Source: Acidobacteriota bacterium (GTDB lineage Bacteria; Acidobacteriota; Blastocatellia; Pyrinomonadales; Pyrinomonadaceae). From it: a stretch of DNA of 64,000 bases. Within the stretch, counting starts at the first letter, position 1; every line of letters starts with the position of its first letter. The translations under genes and the position numbers were made by a program. The notes under the pieces were generated by a model that was not told where the DNA came from, did no database searches, and was given only the letters and a program-made list of their open reading frames with translations. This document shows positions 1-7,653 of the stretch, one piece after another. The DNA is taken from contig QHXN01000010.1 in NCBI GenBank assembly GCA_003222975.1, positions 62,001-126,000 on the forward strand. Reading direction: 5' to 3'.

Positions 1-565
1 CGAAGGCCCCGACCTGGAACGAATACTTGACCGTCAGCGGCACGCCGCTCGCTGTCGAGTCGTTGACGCCGAGCTTGCGGAACATCAGCGGGAGCGCGCT
101 GGCAATGGCCGCGCCCGCGCCGATGAAGAAGCTCTGCATGACGAAGCCGGTGGTGCGCTGTTCGGAGACGAGCTTATCGGCGACGAAGGCGCGGAACGGC
201 TCCATCGAGACGTTGACGCTGGCGTCGAGGAGCCAGAGGAAGAGCACCGCCATGAGGACGAAGGAGGAGTAGGGCATGAAGAAGAGTGCGAGCGCGGTCA
301 GGAGCGCGCCGACGAGGAAGTAGGGGCGGCGTCGGCCCAGACGATTCCACGTCCGGTCACTCATCGAGCCGATGATCGGCTGGACGATGAGTCCCGTCAG
401 GGGCGCAGCGAGCCAGAGGATGGGGATGTCGTCGGTGCTCGCCCCGAGGTTCTTGAAGATGTTGCTCATGTTCGCCTGCTGCAAGCCGAAGGCGAACTGA
501 ATCCCGAAGAACCCGAAGCTCATGTTCCAGATTTGCCCGAAGCTCAGGCGCGGTTTCTGCTGCAT
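1..565 (-). CDS. MFS sugar transporter, SLC45/GPH type (partial)
   Basis: The N-terminal 188 residues of a membrane transporter are present; the rest lies beyond the left edge. The ATG at 565 follows AAAGGAG about 12 nt upstream. The protein opens [15 protein letters not shown], has hydrophobic helices and carries [15 protein letters not shown] after the second helix, the loop motif typical of SLC45/sucrose-type major facilitator proteins. It is the last visible member of a minus-strand cluster with two exported amylases and MalQ, so uptake of maltose or short maltodextrins across the inner membrane is the likely role (inference from context). Another glycoside cannot be excluded. Confidence 0.8.
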   Translation of the reverse strand, partial: MQQKPRLSFGQIWNMSFGFFGIQFAFGLQQANMSNIFKNLGASTDDIPILWLAAPLTGLIVQPIIGSMSDRTWNRLGRRRPYFLVGALLTALALFFMPYSSFVLMAVLFLWLLDASVNVSMEPFRAFVADKLVSEQRTTGFVMQSFFIGAGAAIASALPLMFRKLGVNDSTASGVPLTVKYSFQVGAF

Positions 566-595
566 GGGTGTGGCTCGCTCCTTTAAAAGCAGTAG

Positions 596-663
596 CTAGA
601 TGTCAGATACTAGATGTTAGTAAGGCGATTCGTTCTTACTAACATCTAGCATCTGACATCTAG
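596..663. repeat. Heptamer-built inverted repeat, AGATGTC family
   Basis: Arms 596-624 and 635-663 (29 nt each) pair with one mismatch around a 10-nt loop. The left arm reads as 7-mers AGATGTC, AGATACT, AGATGTT. The right arm contains the TAG stop of the SDR gene (660-662). It lies between co-directional genes. A second copy of the same word family is at 32031-32106. Confidence 0.9.
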
Positions 664-1388
664 CCTCTCGAATAAATGTTGATGTCTTCGAGCACGACGT
701 TGCGGTCGAGCGAGAGCGCGTAAAGAAGCGTTCTCGCCATGTTCGAGACGTGGACGAAGCCGGGGCGCGGCTCCCGTCCGGTCGCCGTGTTCTCCACGTC
801 AACGAGGCCGGGGCAGAAGTTGAAGACGCGGACGTTCGCACCCGATTTGCGCACGTGGTCGCGCACTGACTCGGCGAAGCCGAGCAGGCCCCACTTCGAG
901 GCGCAGTAGGACGGAACGTCGGCGTAGCCGTGCTTGCCCGCCTGCGAAGAGACGTTGACGATGTCGCCGAACTCCTGCGCGGCCATGACGGGCAGCGCGG
1001 CGCGCACGAGCCGCATCGCACCCTTCAGGTTCGTCTCAAGAACCTTGTCCCAGCCCTCTTCCGTTATCTCCTCGACCGTTTCGGGCACGGCCAGGCCGGA
1101 GTTGTTGACGAGCACGTCCAGCGCGCCGAAGCGCTCTACGCAGTGGCGCACAACGGCCTCGCACTGCCCGCGGTCGCGCACGTCGAAGGCGTATGCGAAG
1201 ACGCGCTCCGCGCCCGCCGCAGAATTCAGCTCGTCCGCCGTGCTCTGTAGTGTGGCCTCGTTGCGCGACGCGATGACGACCCGCGCGCCCGCCGACGCCA
1301 GCGCACCGGCGAATGCGCGACCGATGCCGGTGCCGCCGCCCGTGACGAGCGCGACCTGTTCCGAGAATGGCTTGCTCTTCAGTGCCAT
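660..1388 (-). CDS. Short-chain dehydrogenase/reductase
   Basis: A 242-residue classical SDR, expected to be a cytosolic NAD(P)(H)-dependent oxidoreductase. Visible are the nucleotide-binding TGGGTGIG at 16-23, NNSG at 95-98, Asn120, the catalytic Ser at 147/148 and YCASK at 161-165. The start ATG has GGAGG about 10 nt upstream. It is co-directional with the amylase gene (27 nt gap) and the transporter, so it may act on a sugar-derived substrate, but SDR substrates cannot be read from sequence. Its stop codon falls inside the downstream hairpin arm. Confidence 0.88.
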   Translation of the reverse strand: MALKSKPFSEQVALVTGGGTGIGRAFAGALASAGARVVIASRNEATLQSTADELNSAAGAERVFAYAFDVRDRGQCEAVVRHCVERFGALDVLVNNSGLAVPETVEEITEEGWDKVLETNLKGAMRLVRAALPVMAAQEFGDIVNVSSQAGKHGYADVPSYCASKWGLLGFAESVRDHVRKSGANVRVFNFCPGLVDVENTATGREPRPGFVHVSNMARTLLYALSLDRNVVLEDINIYSRG

Positions 1389-1415
1389 CGTTACTCACGC
1401 CTCCCTTCGGTGCGC

Positions 1416-3383
1416 TCAGAAGGTCTTGACGCCCCCACGCCCACGCGGCCCGTCTTTCTCCAGTTCGACGCCGGACGGAAAAGTGCCGCGCGGAACGAGC
1501 ACAGCCGCCGAGCGCGCGGGCATCGTCACGCTGACGCGACCGCGCTCGACGCGCATCTCGCCGCGGAGTGTTTCGAGGTGGTCTTCCAGTCGCGTGCCGT
1601 CTTTGAGATTCGCCTCGGCGACGCTGAACTCGAAGCCCACCGCCTTCGAGTCGTTGTTGATGACGACGATGACCGAAGAGCGCGCCGTCGTGCGCCCGTA
1701 GGCGTACTGCTGGTCGGCGACGTAGAGGTCTTTGAGCGCGCCGCGCCGCAGCGGCTCAAGCTCCGTGTGCAGGTGAACCACGCGCCGGACGTAGTCGAAG
1801 AGTTCCTGCTCTTCGGGCGTGCGCCCCGCGCGGGTGAAGGCGTCGCGGGCGTCTCCGGGGAAGCCGCCGGGGAAGTCTCTGCGCGTGGTTGGCTCGTCCG
1901 GGCCGGTCATGCCGATCTCGTCGCCGTAGTAGAGCTGCGGCACGCCGCGCGTCGTGAGGATGAAGGTGTGGGCGAGTTTCGCGCCCGCAACGCTCGCGCC
2001 CTTCTCGCTCATGAAGCGCCCGTCGTCGTGGCCGCCGACGAGCGTGACGAGCAGCCCCGGATTCGTGTAGAGGTAATCTTTCGAGAGCGCCTGCGCCACT
2101 TCCCTGACGCTGCCGCCCTCGCCGAAGGCGCGGCGCGCGGGGTAGAAGAGCGGGAAGTCGAGCAGCGAGTCGAGGCCGGTGTCTATGCCGTCGAAGCGCC
2201 GGACGCCGCCTTGATAAAAGGAGACGTGGACGGGGTCGCCGTCCTTGACCTCGCCGAAGACGCGGAAGTTCGGGTACTCGGTACGGATCGCCGCCGTCCA
2301 GTCGCGCCAGAAGTCGTTGGGGACGTACTGCCAGGTGTCCTCGCGTATGCCGTCAACGCCGGTCGCGCCGATCCACCAGAGCGTGTTCTGTATGAGGTAG
2401 CGGCGCGCCTCCTCGTCGTGCTGGTTGAGGTCTGGGAGGAAGTCGAGGAACCAGCCCTCCATCGTCTCGCGCCTGCTCTTCTCCTCGGCGTATGGGTCGT
2501 GGAGCATCCAGGTCTGGAAGACGTTCTTGAGGTGGCTGGCGCGCGTGCCGTTGTACCAAGTCGGCGTGGGGCTGTCGTCAACCCAAGGGTGATACGGGCC
2601 TGTGTGGTTGCGAACCTCGTCCTCGATGACCTTTAGCCCCAGGCGGTGCGCGTCGTCCACGAGTTCGCGCAGCTTGGCGAGCGTGCCGAAGTGCTCCTCG
2701 ACGCCGTAGAAGTCCACCGCGCCGTAGCCGTGGAAGCCGGTGGTCGTGCCGCCCTCCTTCTTCTCGATCTCGTCGGGGTGGTTGACGTTATCGTACCAGG
2801 GCGTGAGCCAGATGGCGGTGACGCCGAGGTCTTTCAGGTAAGGCAGGTGGTTGATGATGCCCTGGAAGTCGCCGCCGTGGTAGTAGAACTTGTTCGCGCG
2901 GTCGTAGAGTCCGCGCGACTGCGGCGGGTCGTCGTTCGACGTGTCGCCGTCACTGAAGCGGTCGGGCATGATGAGGTAGATCACGTCGTCGGGCGAGAAG
3001 CCTTGAAAGCGCCCCTGCCGCGGGAGCAGCGCGGAGATTTCAAAGGGCGCGTCAACAGTTCCGCCGCCGCTGCGGATGCGTAGCTGTCGCGCGCCCGGAC
3101 TGGCATCGGTGTTGATGAAGACATCAACGAAGAGATACGTTCCCCTTTCGTTGACACGAACCAGCCCGGTCTTGATTCCCTGCCCCACGGCCTCGACGCG
3201 CGCGCCGTTCAAATTCTTTCCGCGGACGAGCACGCGCACGGGGTTGATCGAATGACCGGCCCACCAGTTCGGCGGCTCCACCTTCTCGACCGAAGGCGCT
3301 TGCGCCGAGCAGGCCGAAACGGCCATGAAAAATAAGGCAACCAGGAGCGTGAGTCGTGCAGTTGTTATCTCGTTTGTTCGCAT
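1416..3383 (-). CDS. Exported GH13 alpha-amylase / neopullulanase-like protein 1
   Basis: A 655-residue glycoside hydrolase predicted to cut alpha-glucans outside the cytoplasm. The N-terminus has a hydrophobic signal ending in VSAC (Cys25), a plausible lipobox. An Ig-like cyclomaltodextrinase N-domain follows (about 30-120), then the (beta/alpha)8 barrel. GH13 region I is DEVRNH (255-260), region II GIREDT with the nucleophile Asp349, and region III FGEV with the acid Glu378. Region IV reads GGHDDGRF where the family usually has NHD: the His and Asp are kept but the Asn is Gly451. The paralogue at 5204-7111 keeps NHD. The gene starts 18 nt after the malQ stop, so the two are probably co-transcribed. 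Confidence 0.9.
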   Translation of the reverse strand: MRTNEITTARLTLLVALFFMAVSACSAQAPSVEKVEPPNWWAGHSINPVRVLVRGKNLNGARVEAVGQGIKTGLVRVNERGTYLFVDVFINTDASPGARQLRIRSGGGTVDAPFEISALLPRQGRFQGFSPDDVIYLIMPDRFSDGDTSNDDPPQSRGLYDRANKFYYHGGDFQGIINHLPYLKDLGVTAIWLTPWYDNVNHPDEIEKKEGGTTTGFHGYGAVDFYGVEEHFGTLAKLRELVDDAHRLGLKVIEDEVRNHTGPYHPWVDDSPTPTWYNGTRASHLKNVFQTWMLHDPYAEEKSRRETMEGWFLDFLPDLNQHDEEARRYLIQNTLWWIGATGVDGIREDTWQYVPNDFWRDWTAAIRTEYPNFRVFGEVKDGDPVHVSFYQGGVRRFDGIDTGLDSLLDFPLFYPARRAFGEGGSVREVAQALSKDYLYTNPGLLVTLVGGHDDGRFMSEKGASVAGAKLAHTFILTTRGVPQLYYGDEIGMTGPDEPTTRRDFPGGFPGDARDAFTRAGRTPEEQELFDYVRRVVHLHTELEPLRRGALKDLYVADQQYAYGRTTARSSVIVVINNDSKAVGFEFSVAEANLKDGTRLEDHLETLRGEMRVERGRVSVTMPARSAAVLVPRGTFPSGVELEKDGPRGRGGVKTF

Positions 3384-3401
3384 GATCTCAGGTTCGCTGT
3401 C

Positions 3402-4991
3402 TCACCCCCACGTCTGTTTCGTCTCGTAGCTCTCGGCGGTGTGCTCCGGGCGGTCGTGCATGACGGGGTGGCGACCGTAGAGTTCGGCGAGGTGGCGCAG
3501 GCGCGCGGCCAACTGTTCGGTGAGCGCGCCGTCCTGAAGTCGCCAAGACCAGTTGCCGGACATCGTCGCGGGCGTGTTCGTGCGCGCCTCGGACGAGAGG
3601 CCGAGCGCGTCCTGCAAGGGGACGAGCGCGGTGTCGCCGACCGAGGCGAAGACGGCGCGGATGAAGTCCCAGTTGATCTGCGAGCCGTCCGTGTCAAGGT
3701 ATTCGAGGCAGAACTGGCGCTCGCGCTCGATCTGCGCGGCTGAGCGCACCGAAGACGCGCCGCCCGGCTCGCTTCTGAACCAGCCGAGGGCGGTGTCGTT
3801 GTCGTGCGTGCCTGTGTAGGCGACGGTGTTGCGGACGTAGTTGTGCGGCAGGTCTTTATTGGTCGCGTCGGAGCTGAAGGCGAACTGCAAGATACGCATG
3901 CCGGGGAAGTCGAACTCGTCGCGCAGTTCGATCACGTCGGGCGTGATGAAGCCGAGGTCTTCGGCGATGATGGGGAGCGTGCCAAGCTCGCTCTTGATGG
4001 CGTCGAATAGCTCGCGGCCCGGCGCGAAGACCCACTGGCCGCGCTCCGCCGTTTTATCTCCGCCCGGTATCTCCCAGTAGGCGGCAAAGCCGCGGAAGTG
4101 GTCAATGCGTATGATGTCAACGAGCGAGAGCATCGAGCGCACTCGCTCGATCCACCAGCGGAAGCCGTCGGCGCGCATGCGCTCCCAATCATAAATCGGG
4201 TTGCCCCAGAGCTGTCCCGTGCGGCTGAAGTAGTCGGGCGGGACTCCGGCGACGAAGCGCGGGCGTCCGCGCTCGTCGAGCTTGAAGAGGTGGGGTTCCG
4301 CCCACACGTCCGCCGAGTCGTGGGCGACGAAGATGGGGATGTCGCCGATGATCTTGATCTCTTTGTCGTGGCAGTGCTCGCGCAGCCGCGTCCACTGGTC
4401 GAAGAAGAGGAACTGTTTGAACTTGACGCGTTCGACCTCTTCCCGCAGGCGCGCGCGCGCCTCTTCGAGCGCCGCGGGGTCGCGCCCGGCGAGCGGCTCC
4501 TCCCAGTCAGTCCAGGCGACCTCGTTGCGCTCCCTCTTCAGAGAGCGGTAGAGCGCGTAGTCGTCGAGCCAGCCTGACGAAGACTCCTTGAACTTCTCGA
4601 ACTCTGCGCGCACGCCCGCCGGGTTGGCGCGCACGAAGTTCTCGAAAGCCTTCCTGAGCATTGCCTCCTTGAACTCGATGGCTTGGCCGTACTCGACGCG
4701 CTCGTCCGTGAAAGAAGGGACGTTCGACAAGTTTTCCGGCGCGAGCAAGCCCTGCTCGACGAGGAGGTCGGGGCTGACGAGCAGTGTGTTGCCGGCGAAG
4801 GCCGAGAAGCACTGGTAAGGCGAGTTGCCGTAGCCCGTGGGGCCGAGCGGCAAGACCTGCCAGAGGCCCTGCCCCGCCGCCGCGAGGAAGTCAACGAAGC
4901 GATAAGCCTCGACGCCGAGGTCGCCGACGCCGTAGCGACCGGGAAGGCTGGTCGGGTGCAGAAGGACGCCACACGCTCTTGGGAAGCTCAC
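3402..4991 (-). CDS. malQ: 4-alpha-glucanotransferase (amylomaltase), GH77
   Basis: A cytoplasmic disproportionating enzyme that transfers glucan chains between maltodextrins, releasing glucose and longer chains. The start is taken as GTG at 4991, which has GAGG 6 nt upstream and gives 529 residues beginning VSFPRACGVLLHPTSLPGR. A TTG at 5051 would add 20 unconserved residues. GH77 signatures are clear: GYGNSPYQ near the start, VPPDYFSRTGQLWGNP, the nucleophile Asp in RIDHFRG, the acid/base Glu in IIAEDLG and THDND near the end. It sits between two exported amylases and upstream of a sugar transporter gene, a coherent maltodextrin pathway. Confidence 0.95.
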   Translation of the reverse strand: MSFPRACGVLLHPTSLPGRYGVGDLGVEAYRFVDFLAAAGQGLWQVLPLGPTGYGNSPYQCFSAFAGNTLLVSPDLLVEQGLLAPENLSNVPSFTDERVEYGQAIEFKEAMLRKAFENFVRANPAGVRAEFEKFKESSSGWLDDYALYRSLKRERNEVAWTDWEEPLAGRDPAALEEARARLREEVERVKFKQFLFFDQWTRLREHCHDKEIKIIGDIPIFVAHDSADVWAEPHLFKLDERGRPRFVAGVPPDYFSRTGQLWGNPIYDWERMRADGFRWWIERVRSMLSLVDIIRIDHFRGFAAYWEIPGGDKTAERGQWVFAPGRELFDAIKSELGTLPIIAEDLGFITPDVIELRDEFDFPGMRILQFAFSSDATNKDLPHNYVRNTVAYTGTHDNDTALGWFRSEPGGASSVRSAAQIERERQFCLEYLDTDGSQINWDFIRAVFASVGDTALVPLQDALGLSSEARTNTPATMSGNWSWRLQDGALTEQLAARLRHLAELYGRHPVMHDRPEHTAESYETKQTWG

Positions 4992-5077
4992 CTTTGACCT
5001 CGCGAGATTTGGAATTTCCTGAAAGCTACAACAATTGCCGCGCGGGGGCAATGGAAATCAGCCGCGGCTAGTTCGTA

Positions 5078-5142
5078 GTTCAGAGTTCAACCTTCAGGTT
5101 GTGACCTTCAAGAGGGCGCAAGCTGAAGGTTGAACTCTGAAC
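5078..5142. repeat. Inverted repeat, AGTTCAA family
   Basis: Arms 5078-5097 and 5123-5142 are perfectly complementary (20 nt) around a 25-nt loop. The left flank reads as 7-mers AGTTCGT, AGTTCAG, AGTTCAA. It lies between the second amylase (stop 5204) and malQ (start 4991), both on the minus strand. The hairpin at 29826-29893 has a related sequence, with a shared GTTCAA core and a GCGCAAGCT segment. Confidence 0.85.
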
Positions 5143-5203
5143 CTCTCTTCACTACCCAGCCGCGCGTCCCACCGGCTGACTACCCGCGCCCTTCAAGAAA
5201 TTC

Positions 5204-7111
5204 TCACGGCGTCGAAAGCCTGTACGCGACAGCCGACTTCGCGGGCACATTCAGCTTAAACGCGCCGGAGGCGACCGCCGGGCGGTCTGTCGCCGCGAGC
5301 AAGGGTTCGAGCCGTGAGCCTTCGCGCGCGTCGAGGTAGTCGGCGGGGAACACGACCTCCTTCGGCGTGGCGGCGCGGTTGATGGCGATGACGACGGTCT
5401 CCGAGTCGTCTCGCCGCGCGTAGGTGTATGAGTCTTCGTCAAAGGCGAGGTCAATGAGCGCACCGCGGCGGATGGCCGGGTGCTCGCGGCGCAGGCGCAG
5501 GAGTTCGCGCGTCCACTCGAACATGCGCTGCTCGGTGAGGTTGCGCTGGCTTTTCTCGAAGGCGCTCCGACGGTCGCCGGGGAAGCCGCCGGGGAAGTCG
5601 CGGCGGTTGTCGGGGTCGTCGCCCCCTTCCAACGCGATCTCCTCGCCGGAGTAGATTTCGGGCGTGCCGCGTATGGTCAGTATGTAGGCCATGTGCAGCA
5701 TCACGCCTTCGAGCGTAGCGCCTTCCAAAGACATGAAGCGGCGCGTGTCGTGGTTGTTCTCCATCGTGACGAGGCGCGAGGCGTCCGGGTAGAGCGAGTC
5801 GGAGCGGAGGACGAAGCGGAGCGCCGACGCGGGAAGTTTTCCGGTGAAGACCTTGCGCGAAACGTCCCACGAGGGAAAGTCGAAGACCGCGGGGAGCTGC
5901 GTGTCTATGCCGTCCCAGCCCGTGTGGCCGCCGATGAAGAAGCTCGTGTGGACGGGGTCTGTGTCGAAGACCTCGCCGACCATCCACATGCGCGGGTACT
6001 GGCGTCGGAGCGCCAGGTTGAGGTCGCGTATGAAGGGGCGCGGCATGTACTGGATCGTGTCCTGGCGTATGCCGTCAACGCCCGTCACGCCCAGCCACCA
6101 GAGGGAGTTCTGTATCTCGTAGCGCGCGACCTCCGGCTCCTCCTGGTTCATGTCGGGCATGTCGTCGGAGAACCAGCCGTCGAGCGTGGGGCGGCGCGCG
6201 GCTGCGGGCGCGTGCGGCGACAGCAGCAGGTCTGCGCGGAAGGGGTTGCGCAGGTGCTTCTGCGGCGTGCCGTGGAACCAGTCGTCGAGCGGCGGGTCTT
6301 CGAGCCACGGATGATGAGAGCCGATGTGGTTGGCGACCTGATCCTGTATGACCTTCAGGCCCAGCGCGTGCGCCTTCTCGACCAACTCGCGCAAAGTCTG
6401 CAAGTCGCCGAAGTGATCCTCGACGCCGTAGTAATCAATCGCCCCGTAGCCGTGGTAGAAGGTGTTCGGGCACCACGGCTTGTCGCAGCGCGTGACGCCG
6501 TTCCAGTTGTCGTACCAGGGCGTGAGCCACAGAGCCGTGACGCCGAGGTCTTTCAGGTAAGGCAGGTGTTTGATGACGCCGCGCAGGTCGCCGCCGTGCC
6601 AGGCGCGCGGGTTCGCGCGGTCGTTCGATTCGGACGGACTCCCGGCGGGCGCGTCGTTCGACGCGTCGCCGTCGGCGAAGCGGTCTGTCATGATGAGGTA
6701 GATCACGTCGTCGGTGGTGACGCCCTGAAAATTTTTGTCCGGGTCGAGCGGCGGGTTGATACGGAAGGGGAATGACGCGGAGCCTGTGCCGGTTTGAAAG
6801 TTCAACTTGTAATCGCCGGGCCGCGCGGTCGGGCTGATGCGGAGATTGACGAAGAGATAAGTGCCCCTCGCGTTCACCGTCTGCCCGGAGACCTCGAACG
6901 GCGCTCCCGGCTCGGCGCGCACGACGACGTTGCGTAAGTCGCTGCCGCGCACGAGCAGGCGCACCGGATTGATCGTGTGCCCGGCCCACCACGAAGGCGG
7001 CTCGACCTTGACGACCTGCGGGCCTTGCGCGCGAGCGACAGCCGACGCGAGCAGGAGCAGGAGGCTCGCGGCGAAGGCTTTCGAGAGTAGTTTCGGCGCT
7101 CGCAGTTTCAT
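5204..7111 (-). CDS. Exported GH13 alpha-amylase / neopullulanase-like protein 2
   Basis: A 635-residue paralogue of the amylase at 1416-3383. A Sec signal ends in ARAQ near residue 29. The Ig-like N-domain opens with nearly the same residues as its partner (VVKVEPPSWWAGHTINPVRL here). Catalytic regions are intact: DQVANH at 257-262, GIRQDT with the nucleophile Asp351, VGEV with the acid Glu380, and NHD at 453-455 followed by TRRF. The likely role is periplasmic or surface cleavage of starch or maltodextrins feeding the adjacent transporter and MalQ. It appears to be the first gene of the glucan cluster. Confidence 0.92.
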   Translation of the reverse strand: MKLRAPKLLSKAFAASLLLLLASAVARAQGPQVVKVEPPSWWAGHTINPVRLLVRGSDLRNVVVRAEPGAPFEVSGQTVNARGTYLFVNLRISPTARPGDYKLNFQTGTGSASFPFRINPPLDPDKNFQGVTTDDVIYLIMTDRFADGDASNDAPAGSPSESNDRANPRAWHGGDLRGVIKHLPYLKDLGVTALWLTPWYDNWNGVTRCDKPWCPNTFYHGYGAIDYYGVEDHFGDLQTLRELVEKAHALGLKVIQDQVANHIGSHHPWLEDPPLDDWFHGTPQKHLRNPFRADLLLSPHAPAAARRPTLDGWFSDDMPDMNQEEPEVARYEIQNSLWWLGVTGVDGIRQDTIQYMPRPFIRDLNLALRRQYPRMWMVGEVFDTDPVHTSFFIGGHTGWDGIDTQLPAVFDFPSWDVSRKVFTGKLPASALRFVLRSDSLYPDASRLVTMENNHDTRRFMSLEGATLEGVMLHMAYILTIRGTPEIYSGEEIALEGGDDPDNRRDFPGGFPGDRRSAFEKSQRNLTEQRMFEWTRELLRLRREHPAIRRGALIDLAFDEDSYTYARRDDSETVVIAINRAATPKEVVFPADYLDAREGSRLEPLLAATDRPAVASGAFKLNVPAKSAVAYRLSTP

Positions 7112-7255
7112 CCGGGTTGTGGCCGTCTCAAGTGCGGCAGGACACTCCGAGCGCGGAGAGATAAACCTCGGCCGCGCACGTGGCAGAGCACGATCCGAAC
7201 GCAGGCAGACCGCTAAAATTACAGCAGGGAAACTGAACCCGACGCGGGCGGCGCG

Positions 7256-7627
7256 CTAACGCCTGAGCGTGCGGATGTAGGCGACCGCCGCGGTGATGTC
7301 CTGCCGCGAGAGCTTCCGCTTGAAGGCGGGCATCTCGCCGCGCCCGTTCACGACCGAGGCGATCATGCGCGCGTTGCCGCGTCGCGACTGCCAGCCGGCG
7401 TCGGTCAGGTTCGGCGCTTCCGTCATCTCGCCCATCGTCGTGTGGCTCATGCCGTCGCCGCCGTGGCAGCGCGCGCAGTTGGCGACGAAGACCTCCCGGC
7501 CCCTCTCAACCTGCGGCTTCCCCCTTCTCGTGTCGGCCAGCGTCGTAATTCCTGACGCCGCGCCGGCGGCATAGACGAAGAGGACGAAGACTCCCACCCA
7601 GAACACGAAAACTTTCATTCTCTTCAT
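7256..7627 (-). CDS. Class I c-type cytochrome, monohaem
   Basis: A small exported or membrane-anchored cytochrome with an N-terminal hydrophobic stretch (about residues 5-25), one CARCH haem motif and a probable distal ligand Met in GEMPAF, in the usual order for the cytochrome c family (about 120 residues). The ATG at 7627 is chosen; a TTG at 7636 with GGGAA just upstream is possible. It lies 26 nt or less after the five-haem cytochrome gene on the same strand, so it probably exchanges electrons with it (inference). Confidence 0.88.
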   Translation of the reverse strand: MKRMKVFVFWVGVFVLFVYAAGAASGITTLADTRRGKPQVERGREVFVANCARCHGGDGMSHTTMGEMTEAPNLTDAGWQSRRGNARMIASVVNGRGEMPAFKRKLSRQDITAAVAYIRTLRR

Positions 7628-7653
7628 GCGAGGCAATGATTCCCTTTTGTCGT

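Noticed and set aside
1410-2636. Long plus-strand open frame opposite the amylase
   Set aside because: It mirrors the GC3 bias of the amylase gene and has no recognisable domain.
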